Positions 8,081 through 16,266 of a stretch of DNA of 64,000 nt are shown here, in pieces. The stretch spans positions 434,001 through 498,000 of the forward strand of contig NZ_JAKWJP010000003.1 in NCBI RefSeq assembly GCF_022761035.1. Reading direction: 5' to 3'. Below the pieces are notes generated by a model, which saw only the letters and a program-made list of their open reading frames with translations, did no database searches and had not been told where the DNA came from. This DNA comes from Microbacterium sp. SS28 (lineage in GTDB: Bacteria; Actinomycetota; Actinomycetes; Actinomycetales; Microbacteriaceae). The translations under genes and the position numbers were made by a program. Within the stretch, counting starts at the first letter, position 1; the number at the start of each line of letters is the position of its first letter.

Positions 8081-9451
8081 GTGCCGTGGAAACTGCTGAT
8101 CGAAGCCCTCGGCACGACAGTCGCGATCGAGCTCGGCGGGTACGCCGAGGCGACTCTCGAGGCCGTCGCGGAGGCGTGGCGCGATGCGCTCGCCGCGGAT
8201 CAGGGGACGGATGCCGCCGCCACGGTGTCGGCACGCGCCGCCGCCTACGCTCCCGACGACATCGCGAGCCTGCTGTCGGATCTGTCGCAGCGGGTGACGC
8301 TCGCCGCGATCGAAGCGCGTCGCGGCGAGCTCTGGATGCTGCACGCGGCGGGGGTCGCGGCATCCGACGGTCGTGTCGTCGTGCTCGTGGGCCCCTCGGG
8401 TCGCGGCAAGACGACGGCGGCGCGGACGCTCGGCGCCGCGTTCGGGTACGTCTCGGACGAGACTGTCGCGATCGACGCCGAGGGGCGCGTCTGGCCGTAC
8501 CGAAAGCCGCTGTCGATCATCGAGCAGCCGGATCGACCCAAGACCCAGCGGGCCCCCACGGATCTGGGGCTGCGCCCGCTGCCCGAGGCGCCGCTGCGGC
8601 TCGCCGCGATCGTGGTGCTCGATCGCGGGGAGTCCGTCGGCGATCCCTCCGTCGAGCTCATGGACCTCGGGGACGTGCTGGCCGACCTGGTCGAGCAGTC
8701 CAGCTACCTCTCGTCGATGCCCGCGCCGCTGCGCACGATCGCAGCCCAGGTTCAGGCCTTCGGCGGAGTGCGGCGCGTGTCCTACGCCGAGGCGTCCTCG
8801 CTCGCGCCCGTCGTCGCGGCGCTCGCCACCGAGCCCGCCGTGGCGCCCGCCGCGATCGGCGGCAGCATCGTGCCCCAGGCGCGGGAACAGGCTTCGCACG
8901 CGGACGGCCCGCTCTACTCGCGCGCTCCCGTCCACGACGCCCTCGCGCTCGACGACCCCGACCGGATCGCACTGCTGCAGGTCGACGCCGACGGGCAGGG
9001 CGTCGTGCGGGTGCTCGCGGGCATCGCGCCGGTGCTGTGGAGGGCGGCGGATGCGGCATCCCTCGACGATCTCGTCGCGGTGGCCGTCGCCGCGCTGGGT
9101 GCGCCCGAGGCCGGGGACGCCGACGAGCTCGTGGCGGACGCCGTCGCGAGCCTGGTCGAGGCGGGCGTGATCGTACGCGGAGGAGTCTGGTCGCTCCGCG
9201 AGGACGTCGCCTGGACGGACTCGCACGATCGGGTCGTGGCGCTCGCACTGTCGGACGACGCCGCCTCGCCGCTCGCGCTCGAGGGGTCGGCCGCCGTCAT
9301 CTGGCGGGCGCTCGCCGAGGGGCCGGCACCCGCCGATCAGGTTGCGGCGCGTGCCGCCGCGGCCGCGGGTGTCGCTCCGGAGGATGTCGCCGAAGACGTC
9401 GCCGCGTTCCTCACGACGCTCCAATCCGCGGCGCTCGCCGAGCGACGCTGA
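8081..9451 (+). CDS. HPr-kinase-like ATPase with PqqD-like domains
   Basis: The 456-residue protein has a P-loop ATPase resembling the HPr kinase/phosphorylase fold: VVLVGPSGRGKTT (Walker A about 104-112), then YVSDETVAI and YRKPLSI in the expected order. The C-terminal third has two stretches that look like small PqqD-type winged-helix domains (about 290-375 and 390-455, the latter with LEGSAAVIWRAL). HprK-like kinases and PqqD proteins co-occur in the HPr-rel-A type systems and in lasso-peptide clusters, where PqqD binds a peptide substrate. Here both functions appear fused. Start is GTG at 8081 with TACACT 7 bases upstream. Its target is unknown; the neighbouring exported proteins are candidates. 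Confidence 0.78.
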   Translation: MPWKLLIEALGTTVAIELGGYAEATLEAVAEAWRDALAADQGTDAAATVSARAAAYAPDDIASLLSDLSQRVTLAAIEARRGELWMLHAAGVAASDGRVVVLVGPSGRGKTTAARTLGAAFGYVSDETVAIDAEGRVWPYRKPLSIIEQPDRPKTQRAPTDLGLRPLPEAPLRLAAIVVLDRGESVGDPSVELMDLGDVLADLVEQSSYLSSMPAPLRTIAAQVQAFGGVRRVSYAEASSLAPVVAALATEPAVAPAAIGGSIVPQAREQASHADGPLYSRAPVHDALALDDPDRIALLQVDADGQGVVRVLAGIAPVLWRAADAASLDDLVAVAVAALGAPEAGDADELVADAVASLVEAGVIVRGGVWSLREDVAWTDSHDRVVALALSDDAASPLALEGSAAVIWRALAEGPAPADQVAARAAAAAGVAPEDVAEDVAAFLTTLQSAALAERR

Positions 9452-9458
9452 GCCGGAG

Positions 9459-10163
9459 TCAGAGACCGCCCCAACGGCCGATCGGCCACACGATCGCGAC
9501 GGCGCGGCCGACGATGCCGTCCCGCGTGGCCCAGCGCCAGCAGTCCGCCGCAGCGCCTTCGACGCGACACTCGTACGCGGAGTCGGCGGAGTTCGAGCGG
9601 TTGTCGCCGAGCATGAGGTACGAGTCATCCGGCACGGTGACCTCGTCGAAGCAGCGCGGCGACCGCGGCGTCGTCGCGCAGTCGAGCGTCCCGGGGTCGA
9701 AGGGCAGGTCGTTCACGACATACGGCTCGTCGAGGGGTGCGCCGTCGACCACGACCGCACCGCCGGCGGTGCAGCACGAGACGGCCTGACCGGGGGCGCC
9801 GATGACGCGCTTGACGAGCGTGTGGGCGCCGGAGGGTCCGAAGCCGCTCACCTCTCCGATCCAGCGCAGAATGCCGCGCAGCGGGTCGACGGCGGCGGGG
9901 GGAGCGGCATCCCATTCGACCCCGGCGTCGAAGACGACGACGTCGCCCGTGGCGGGGCCCGCGCCCCACGAGGAGAGGCGGTCGACGAGGATGCGGTCAC
10001 CCGGCATGAGCGTCGGCTCCATCGAGGAGGACGGGACGACGTAGGGCTTCGCGACGAATGTCAGCAGGAGACCTGCGACGACGAACGCCGCGACGAGCTG
10101 GAACCAGAAGCTGCCGAGAACCCGTCGCCACCGCGGACGGGCGGCAGGCTCGGGGGAATCCAC
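9459..10163 (-). CDS. lepB: Type I signal peptidase
   Basis: A 234-residue membrane protease that removes Sec signal peptides outside the membrane. It has one N-terminal helix (about 19-38), then VVPSSSMEPTLMPGDRI with the catalytic Ser47, and TLVKRVIGAPG with the general-base Lys118. Near the end is LGDNRSNSADSAY, the usual box E. It converges on the HprK-like gene with a 7-base gap. I use GTG 10163, since TAGGTT lies 6 bases before it; a GTG two codons earlier sits directly against that hexamer. It may be the module's dedicated peptidase or a housekeeping copy. Confidence 0.93.
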   Translation of the reverse strand: MDSPEPAARPRWRRVLGSFWFQLVAAFVVAGLLLTFVAKPYVVPSSSMEPTLMPGDRILVDRLSSWGAGPATGDVVVFDAGVEWDAAPPAAVDPLRGILRWIGEVSGFGPSGAHTLVKRVIGAPGQAVSCCTAGGAVVVDGAPLDEPYVVNDLPFDPGTLDCATTPRSPRCFDEVTVPDDSYLMLGDNRSNSADSAYECRVEGAAADCWRWATRDGIVGRAVAIVWPIGRWGGL

Positions 10164-10169
10164 CCCCAC

Positions 10170-10175
10170 AACCTA
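10170..10175 (-). promoter_or_regulatory. -10 element of leaderless signal peptidase promoter
   Basis: TAGGTT on the minus strand, 6 bases before the GTG at 10163. It decides between two closely spaced GTG codons. Confidence 0.55.
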
Positions 10176-10204
10176 CCGCCCGTCACAGGACGATCTCCCC
10201 GAGC

Positions 10205-11134
10205 TCAGGCGCGTTCGCGCGGGGCGCGCGCCGCGGGACCGAAAGCGCGCAGGGCGCGCGGCAGCCAGCGGATGCCCCGCCCCATGCGCGCGAGGCGCGC
10301 GCGCGTGCGGCCGGAAAGACTGTCGACGGTGTCCGGCCGTGCGATCAGCAGATCGCGGCGGGTCGGCCAGAGCGCGCGCAGGGCGATGCGCGGCCGCTGC
10401 GCCGGGGGAGCGGTCAGGAACGCCGAGATCCAGAAGTACGCGCCGTGCGAGCCCGCTGCGACGCGCTCCCGCCAGCGGCGCAGCTCGTCCGACGACTCCT
10501 CGCCCGCCGGCGCGGCGACCTCGATGCCGAGCCGCGGGAGCACCGTCTCGAGCGTCGCGGCGCTGCCCGTCGCGAGTGCGAGGGCCGCGACATCCGACCT
10601 CTCCTGGTCTGTCAGCTCGATCGCGACGAGCTGCTGGAGCTCGTCGCCGTGGCGCTCCTGGATGCTCGCGCCGCGCAGCGAGTGCAGCGCGAGGACGAGC
10701 ACGCCCGACACCCGGTCGGGCACGGTGCAGGCGCGGTGCGCGAACTCCATGGCGACGCGTCGCCGCCACAGCGCCCCGAACGCGACGGCGGGGTCGGCGA
10801 GGAACCCGGGGTAGAAGCTGTGGACGTCGATGTCGCACGGCCATCCGTCGCGGACGAACGTGCGCGAATGCAGCGTCGTGAGCTCGCTGATCAGGATCGC
10901 GTCGCGCTCGGTGCATCCGGCGGCGAGCACGTCGGCGCAGAAGTCGGCGAAGCGCGCGGGCTCGACGAGCACGTCGACGTCGGACGAAGTGCGCGGCGCG
11001 CGCAGGCCGTGACGGTGCAGCGCGGGCCCCTTGAGGAAGAGGATCCGGATGCCCCGCTCGTCCGCGAGCGACTGGAGCCACGCGTGCCCGAGGTCGACGG
11101 CTTCGTCGAGGCGCAGGATCGTGGCGGCGGCCAT
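10205..11134 (-). CDS. PF14907-type nucleotidyltransferase family protein (copy 1)
   Basis: A 309-residue protein of the nucleotidyltransferase fold: FLKGPAL followed by SSDVDVLV with the metal-binding Asp-x-Asp (about residues 52-54), and then DIDVH as the third acidic element. This family recurs in lasso-peptide-like and HprK/PqqD gene neighbourhoods, as here, but its reaction is not established. I chose ATG 11134: TAGGGT ends 7 bases upstream and overlaps an in-frame GTG at 11143, which therefore cannot be the leaderless start. A clearly homologous second copy is at 57688-58695. Confidence 0.75.
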   Translation of the reverse strand: MAAATILRLDEAVDLGHAWLQSLADERGIRILFLKGPALHRHGLRAPRTSSDVDVLVEPARFADFCADVLAAGCTERDAILISELTTLHSRTFVRDGWPCDIDVHSFYPGFLADPAVAFGALWRRRVAMEFAHRACTVPDRVSGVLVLALHSLRGASIQERHGDELQQLVAIELTDQERSDVAALALATGSAATLETVLPRLGIEVAAPAGEESSDELRRWRERVAAGSHGAYFWISAFLTAPPAQRPRIALRALWPTRRDLLIARPDTVDSLSGRTRARLARMGRGIRWLPRALRAFGPAARAPRERA

Positions 11135-11141
11135 CCGCCTC

Positions 11142-11147
11142 ACCCTA
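11142..11147 (-). promoter_or_regulatory. -10 element of nucleotidyltransferase copy 1
   Basis: TAGGGT, 7 bases before the ATG at 11134 on the minus strand. Confidence 0.5.
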
Positions 11148-11161
11148 GTCGGTCGCCGGGG

Positions 11162-11704
11162 TCAGACGGGGAGGAAGATGTCCGAGCTCGGACCGGTGAC
11201 GGTGCCGTCGTCGAAGTTGGTGGCGGTGGTCGCGGTGATCGCGCCCTTGACCTGGATCGATTGGACTGCGGCGTCGCCCGTGAACGGATAGGTGAAGGTC
11301 GTCGTGTCCACGCCGAATCCGGTCAACCCGGCCGGCCACTGCAGGATCGCAGTCGTGGGCGTCGCCGACAGCACGACCCACCCGTTGAGCTGTGTGGTCG
11401 TCGGCGTGCTCGCGAGGAGGCCGCCGCTCGAGGTGATCGTCACCTGCAGGAAATTCTTGGTGGGGTCGAACTCGGCGCCGTCGAAGCCATACGGGCGCGG
11501 ATTCCCCGAGACCCCATTCGTGTAGATCGACAAGTTGGCGTTGATGCCGACGGTGCCTGGACCGACCACCGACGCGGAGGCGGCGGGCACGGCGGCGGCC
11601 AGGAGCACGACCGGCGCCGACCACGCCCCGGCCTTCAGGATTTCGCGTCGCCCGATAGTCCCGTCCGAAACGCCTTTGTCCGGTTGTCTGACATGCCCTG
11701 CCAT
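11162..11704 (-). CDS. Tat-type exported small protein (GAWSAPV family)
   Basis: A 180-residue secreted protein. The leader has GTIGRREILKAGAWSAPVV, a twin-Arg followed by a hydrophobic stretch and an AxA cleavage region (PAASAS, about residue 45). The mature part of about 135 residues is Thr/Gly-rich, probably beta-sheet, with no recognised domain. It shares the leader pattern with the protein at 38580-39182 (GTIDRRTLLRAGAWAAPV). The start ATG has a GAGAGGA ribosome site. It is the last gene of the HprK/PqqD neighbourhood and could be a substrate of that module; this is inference. Confidence 0.7.
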   Translation of the reverse strand: MAGHVRQPDKGVSDGTIGRREILKAGAWSAPVVLLAAAVPAASASVVGPGTVGINANLSIYTNGVSGNPRPYGFDGAEFDPTKNFLQVTITSSGGLLASTPTTTQLNGWVVLSATPTTAILQWPAGLTGFGVDTTTFTYPFTGDAAVQSIQVKGAITATTATNFDDGTVTGPSSDIFLPV

Positions 11705-11835
11705 GATCGGTCCTCTCCCGAGTCGCCGTGTCCCACGGTATCAGCGGCATCGGGGAGTGTCCGGATCGTGGCCGCCGGGTAGACTCGCGGCACATGCGCG
11801 GCAGGGTCGGCGCGCCCTGACAAGGGAGGCGACCC

Positions 11836-12288
11836 GTGGACTCCGATGCATCTCTGCCGGCGCGCACCGTATTCGCGCGGGTGCTCGACGCGCGAGTGTG
11901 GCTCGCGGTGTACGTCGCCGTGCTCGCCGCGATCGCGTTCTGGCCGTCCCCCGTCGATCGCGAGGCGGGACCGCTCCTCGCGTACATCCAGAGCATCGTG
12001 CCCTGGCTCACGTACGAGCGCATCGAGTTCACGGCCAACATCGTGCTGTTCGTGCCGCTCGGCATCCTGCTGACGCTCATCCTTCGCAAGCGCCGCTGGG
12101 TGCTGCCGCTCGCGCTCGGCGCGACTTTCGCCATCGAGGCCATCCAGGCGGCGCTGCTCTCCGAGCGCACGCCCGCGATCTCGGACATCATCGCGAACGT
12201 GCTCGGCGCCGCGATCGGCATGCTCGTCGTGCTGCTCGCCCAGCGCTGGTCCCAGACGCGAAACACCGCGGGCTCAGCGGTCAGCTGA
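11836..12288 (+). CDS. VanZ-like family membrane protein
   Basis: A 150-residue integral membrane protein with four predicted helices. The family signature is visible: NIVLFVPLGILL, then AIEAIQ and SDIIANVLGAAIGML. VanZ proteins raise teicoplanin resistance in some Gram-positives and are common near surface-polymer genes; the molecular role is unclear. The GTG start follows AAGGGAGG. The stop codon lies inside the terminator hairpin it shares with ugd. Confidence 0.87.
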   Translation: MDSDASLPARTVFARVLDARVWLAVYVAVLAAIAFWPSPVDREAGPLLAYIQSIVPWLTYERIEFTANIVLFVPLGILLTLILRKRRWVLPLALGATFAIEAIQAALLSERTPAISDIIANVLGAAIGMLVVLLAQRWSQTRNTAGSAVS

Positions 12289-12296
12289 GCCCGCGG
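12266..12296. terminator. Bidirectional hairpin between vanZ and ugd
   Basis: A perfect 13-bp stem, CCGCGGGCTCAGC against GCTGAGCCCGCGG, with a 5-base loop. It lies between convergent genes and overlaps the vanZ stop codon. T-rich bases follow on the plus strand (CGTTTCTT), and a TGTTT run follows on the minus strand. Confidence 0.85.
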
Positions 12297-12314
12297 CGTT
12301 TCTTCGGGCGTGGG

Positions 12315-13643
12315 TCAGGGGCGACCCATGCCGTAGTACGTCCAGCCGGCGGCGCGCCAGGCCGCGGCATCCAGGCAGTTGCGTCCGTCGACGACGATCG
12401 TCGCCTTGACGAGCGACGCGGCGTGCTCGGGTGCCAGCTCGCGGCGCCACTCGTCCCACTCGGTCACGACGATGACGGCGTCGGCGTCCTTGAGGGTCGC
12501 GTCGAGGTCTTCGTTGTACGTGAGCTGCGGGTGGATGCGCCGGGCGTTCTCGATCGCGGCCGGGTCGGTCACGACGACGTCGGCGCCGAGACCCTTGAGG
12601 CGCACGGCGACGTCGAGCGCGGGGGAGTCGCGGATGTCATCGCTGTGCGGCTTGAAGGCGGCGCCGAGGACGGCGACCTTCTTCTCGAACACGACGCCGT
12701 CGAGCGCGGCGACGACGAGGTCGACGGCGCGGTCGCGACGGCGCAGGTTGATTGCGTCGACCTCGCGGAGGAAGTTGACCGACTCGCCGCGGCCGAGCTC
12801 CTCGGCGCGTGCCGAGAAGGCGCGGATGTCCTTGGGGAGGCAGCCGCCGCCGAAGCCGATGCCGGCTCCGAGGAAGCGGCGTCCGATGCGCGCGTCATGG
12901 CCGATCGCGTCGGCGAGCTGCGTGACGTCGGCGCCCGTGACCTCGGCGATCTCGGCCATCGCGTTGATGAACGAGATCTTCGTCGCGAGGAACGCATTCG
13001 CCGAGACCTTGACGAGCTCGGCCGTCGCGTAGTCGGTGACGATGAAGGGCGTGTTCTTCGCGACGGAGGGGTGGTAGACCTCGCGCAGGATGTCGGCGGC
13101 GCGCGCGCCTTCATCGCTGACCGCTCCCGAGCTCGTCGACGGGACGCCCGCGACGAGGCGGTCGGGGTCGACCGTGTCCTGGACGGCGAAGCCCTCGCGC
13201 AGGAACTCGGGGTTCCACACGAGCGTCGCGCCGGTGGGAGTGACGCTCTCCGCGAGCCTCGCGGCCGTCCCGACGGGGACGGTCGACTTGCCCGCGACCA
13301 GGTCGCCGGGGCTGAGGTACGGCAGGAGGCCGTCGACCGCCGCGTTGACGTAGGTGAGGTCGGCCGCGTAGCCGTCCTTCACCTGGGGCGTGCCGACACC
13401 CACGAAGTGGACCTTGGCGCCGGCGGCTGCCGCAAGGTCGGTCGTGAAGGTGAGGCGGCCCGAGGCGATGCCTTCCTGCAGGATCTCCTGCAGGCCGGGC
13501 TCGAAGAAGGGGGCGAGGCCCTTCGACAGCGATTCGATCTTGCGCTCGTCGACGTCGATACCGACCACTTCGTGGCCGATGGACGCCATGGCCGCCGCGT
13601 GGACTGCTCCGAGGTACCCGCAACCGATCACAGACAGACGCAT
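12315..13643 (-). CDS. ugd: UDP-glucose 6-dehydrogenase
   Basis: Ugd oxidises UDP-glucose to UDP-glucuronate with NAD+, supplying acidic sugar for the polymer. The 442-residue protein starts with the dinucleotide fold MRLSVIGCGYLGAVHAA. It has VGVGTPQ, STVPVGTA, NPEFLREG and the active-site Cys268 in GFGGGCLPKD, all in the canonical order. The ATG follows AAGGAG. A GTAAC-N6-GTAAC repeat lies 77 bases upstream, so it is probably co-regulated with other units of the cluster. GalU, its substrate supplier, is at 33224. Confidence 0.97.
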   Translation of the reverse strand: MRLSVIGCGYLGAVHAAAMASIGHEVVGIDVDERKIESLSKGLAPFFEPGLQEILQEGIASGRLTFTTDLAAAAGAKVHFVGVGTPQVKDGYAADLTYVNAAVDGLLPYLSPGDLVAGKSTVPVGTAARLAESVTPTGATLVWNPEFLREGFAVQDTVDPDRLVAGVPSTSSGAVSDEGARAADILREVYHPSVAKNTPFIVTDYATAELVKVSANAFLATKISFINAMAEIAEVTGADVTQLADAIGHDARIGRRFLGAGIGFGGGCLPKDIRAFSARAEELGRGESVNFLREVDAINLRRRDRAVDLVVAALDGVVFEKKVAVLGAAFKPHSDDIRDSPALDVAVRLKGLGADVVVTDPAAIENARRIHPQLTYNEDLDATLKDADAVIVVTEWDEWRRELAPEHAASLVKATIVVDGRNCLDAAAWRAAGWTYYGMGRP

Positions 13644-13719
13644 GGTGGTGCTCCTTGAGGTTCTCAGTGTTCCCGAGCCTCGTTGCCCGTCTTCGTTACG
13701 TTCTTCCTACCAACCCCCT

Positions 13720-13735
13720 GTTACGGGGGGGTTAC
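13720..13735 (-). promoter_or_regulatory. GTAAC-N6-GTAAC direct repeat upstream of ugd
   Basis: On the minus strand GTAACCCCCCCGTAAC, two identical pentamers 11 bp apart (one helical turn). The same arrangement occurs before the Wzy gene and the sugar transferase gene. It resembles sites of OmpR-type regulators such as MtrA and GlnR. Confidence 0.55.
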
Positions 13736-13775
13736 TTCAACATGCACGGCAGGGGCGGGCCCGCAGCGCATGTGT

Positions 13776-13814
13776 GGCGGAGGGCCTGAGGCGCGCGGCC
13801 CCCTGCCCTCCGCC
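13776..13814 (-). terminator. Hairpin downstream of the Tat hydrolase gene
   Basis: Inverted repeat GGCGGAGGGC / GCCCTCCGCC (10 bp) with a 19-base loop, starting 8 bases after the hydrolase stop codon. There is no T run, which is common in high-GC actinobacteria. Confidence 0.5.
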
Positions 13815-13821
13815 GCCTCTC

Positions 13822-14748
13822 TCAGAGGTTCGCCCAGCGCTTGAAGGTCTGGAGCATGTCGGTGTTGACGAAGCCCGGCACCGTGTGGCCCGTGGCGGTG
13901 CCACCGCCGTCGTGCGTGATGTACGACGTCTCGATGGCGACGGGCTGCGCCTTCGCGAGCAGCGCGATGGCGTGCTTCTCGGGGGGTACGCGCGTGTCGA
14001 GGGGGTTGAACGACGCCCGGATGCGGCTCCCCGCCCATGCCGACTCAGGAAGTTCGGCGGCATTGGTGGCGTGCACCGCGTCGGAGTTGAAACCATAGGC
14101 GGGGCCGACGAGCGTGGGGCCGCTCACATAGGCATCCCACATGTCGTAGACGGAGCTTGCGAGGTACATGCCCTGCTGGCGCGGCAGCATGTTGTTGCCG
14201 AACGCCCAGCACATGAGCCCGCCACCGCCCGAGTTGGATCGGGCGAAGCTGTAGTAGACGCGCCACAGCGAGTTGACGTACGCCACAGCGTTGACCTGCG
14301 CCTGCACGGCCGCGGCGTTCGCGAAGGATGTCGGCCCGCCGTAGTCGGGGCAGATGCAGATGGCGCCCTCGTCGACGGCCGGCGTCGCGCCGTACAGGAA
14401 CGCGCTGCTGAGCGACGTGTACGAGCTGTTGGTGGCGTGGTAGAACCAGATCACCGGAACCCACCGGGTCTTGCTCGGGGGGGACGCGTGCGGCACGAAG
14501 ATGCGCGTGGGGTCGCCGGCGATCGAGACGTCGATGCTCTCGTACAGCTTGCCGGCCTTGGTCTTCTGATTGCTCAGACGCGAGATCTCGCCGGGCAACT
14601 TGGGCACCTTCGTGTACTCCTCGACGGCGGATGCCGGAAGGGCTCCGCCGAGGATGCCCGCCGTGGCACCGATCGCGGCGGCGGCGCCGCCGGCGATGAA
14701 GGTGCGACGGCTGAGGCCGCCGCCCCCGGTTGAGGATTCTGAGCTCAC
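13822..14748 (-). CDS. Tat-exported alpha/beta-hydrolase-like protein
   Basis: A 308-residue protein with a twin-arginine signal, GGLSRRTFIAGGAAAAIGA, and a cleavage region LPASA about residue 42. The mature part reads WVPVIWFYHATNSSY and DEGAICICPDYGGP, like the first strands of an alpha/beta hydrolase. The family GxSxG is not plain; CWAFGNN stands at the expected place, so catalysis is uncertain. Start is GTG 14748 with GGAGAAG upstream. Exported enzymes of this kind may act on the exopolysaccharide made by the surrounding genes. A partly matching CTACC-N6-GTAAC lies at 14777-14792. Confidence 0.6.
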   Translation of the reverse strand: MSSESSTGGGGLSRRTFIAGGAAAAIGATAGILGGALPASAVEEYTKVPKLPGEISRLSNQKTKAGKLYESIDVSIAGDPTRIFVPHASPPSKTRWVPVIWFYHATNSSYTSLSSAFLYGATPAVDEGAICICPDYGGPTSFANAAAVQAQVNAVAYVNSLWRVYYSFARSNSGGGGLMCWAFGNNMLPRQQGMYLASSVYDMWDAYVSGPTLVGPAYGFNSDAVHATNAAELPESAWAGSRIRASFNPLDTRVPPEKHAIALLAKAQPVAIETSYITHDGGGTATGHTVPGFVNTDMLQTFKRWANL

Positions 14749-14958
14749 TGCTTCTCCAGTTTGTTGCGTGTCTTCTGTTACTTGTCGGGTAGAACGCCAC
14801 GGCGCAGACCATGGCATTCGTCGCGGACCCTCCACTGGGCCCGCACAGCGGCGGTCGCCGATCGTTCATCTCCAGCATCGCGCGCGCCGGCGTCGAGACA
14901 GGTCTCGACCCCCGGATGTTTACGGATGTGACGTGAGAATTAACAGGATCGCCACATT

Positions 14959-15004
14959 GACGGAGTTCGCCGCGCCCCGCGAACGGGACGCGGCGCACTC
15001 CGTC
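14959..15004 (-). terminator. Strong hairpin after the Wzz pseudokinase gene
   Basis: GACGGAGT and CGCCGCG pair with CGCGGCG and ACTCCGTC, a 15-bp stem with one mismatch, just downstream of the stop at 15010. It closes the long minus-strand operon. Confidence 0.8.
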
Positions 15005-15009
15005 GCATG

Positions 15010-16266
15010 TCAGGCCTTGGTCACCCAGATGACCCCGCCGACCTCGGCGCCGGCCTCGGTGAGCGACTCGAGCGTGCGGGTGAGGTCGTCGTCGGTCGTC
15101 TTCCCCGCCGTCACGACCACGAGGGTGCGTCCGCCGAGGCGCGCGAGGGTCGCGGCATCCGCCGTCTCGTCCGTCGCGGGGGCCGTGATGATGACGACCC
15201 GCGTGCCGTCCGTCAGGCTCCAAAGGAGGCTCGGGGTGGTCGTGCTCGCGAAGAGGTCGTGCGAGACATCCGTCCGCGTCCCCGCACCCACGAGGGCGAG
15301 GTTCTCGATGGATGCCGCCTCGACGATCTCGGCGGGCTTTGCCGTCCCGGCGAGGTAGTCGGTGAGGCCTAGAGCCGAATCGGACGCGTCCGCCTCGGTC
15401 GACAGGAGCAGGGTCTCTTCGCCTGTCGCCGCAAAGGCCGCTGCGAGCGGTGCGCCGATCCGCTTGGCCGGGATGCCGGCGCCCGCCGACGTGATGAGCC
15501 ACGTCGCCGCTCCGCTGGAGCGCGAGAGCAGCGCCGCGCGCAGCGCCGCGACGTCGCGCTGGAGGGGGGCGCCCTTCGAGCCGCGCGTGACCGCGACCGT
15601 GCCGAGGACCGGTGCATCCGTGAGTGTGCGGACGCGCGCGAGGTCGTACACGCGCCGATCCCTGCCGGCCTGTACGGCGAGGAAGATCGCGGAGGCGAAG
15701 ACGCCGACCGCGAAGGCGATGAGGAGGTTGACCACGAGGCTCGGGCTCGCGGGCGTCGTCGGCGGGATGGCCGGCACGAGCGTCGTGAGGGTGTAGTTGT
15801 AGGTGGGCGCCTCGACGTTGGTCGGATCGAGGACGACGGGGTCGCTCGCGGCGCGCACGTTGAGCTGCTCGACGATGCCGTTCGCCACGGCGGCGGCCTC
15901 GTCGGGGTCGATGAGCGTCACGGTGACCACGAGCACCGTCGACGTAGCCGTCGCCGTCGTGGCGGCCGAGACGACCTGCACCGTGAGGTCGGGGTCGCCG
16001 ATCTCGGCGACGACAGGCGCCAGGATGATCTCGGTCGGCACCAGCTCTGCGTCGATCGCGGCGCGCTGGCTCGCAAGGCTCGTCGCCTGGAGCTGGCTCT
16101 GGATCGAGCCGCCCGCATCGAGGGAGTACAGCACGCGCGTCTCGGCGGCGTACGTCTTAGGGGTTGCGGAGGTCGCGAGCCAGCCGCCCACGAAGGCGAC
16201 GAGGAGGATCAGGACGACCCACCACCAGGAGCGTCGAAGGACGCGGCCGAGCGTGACAAGGTTCAT
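15010..16266 (-). CDS. Wzz-like protein with degenerate BY-kinase (pseudokinase) domain
   Basis: A 418-residue membrane protein with helices at about 14-32 and 178-198 around a Wzz domain, then a cytoplasmic Rossmann-like domain that aligns with BY-kinases. Each catalytic motif is lost. The P-loop position reads SAGAGIPAKRIG (about 260-271, no GK[ST]), Walker A' reads LLSTEAD instead of VDAD, and Walker B reads VVIITAPA instead of IIDAPP. There is no Tyr-rich tail. It probably pairs with the intact kinase at 6646-8043 as a regulatory or structural partner. ATGA overlap with the upstream polymerase gene implies coupled translation. Confidence 0.85.
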   Translation of the reverse strand: MNLVTLGRVLRRSWWWVVLILLVAFVGGWLATSATPKTYAAETRVLYSLDAGGSIQSQLQATSLASQRAAIDAELVPTEIILAPVVAEIGDPDLTVQVVSAATTATATSTVLVVTVTLIDPDEAAAVANGIVEQLNVRAASDPVVLDPTNVEAPTYNYTLTTLVPAIPPTTPASPSLVVNLLIAFAVGVFASAIFLAVQAGRDRRVYDLARVRTLTDAPVLGTVAVTRGSKGAPLQRDVAALRAALLSRSSGAATWLITSAGAGIPAKRIGAPLAAAFAATGEETLLLSTEADASDSALGLTDYLAGTAKPAEIVEAASIENLALVGAGTRTDVSHDLFASTTTPSLLWSLTDGTRVVIITAPATDETADAATLARLGGRTLVVVTAGKTTDDDLTRTLESLTEAGAEVGGVIWVTKA

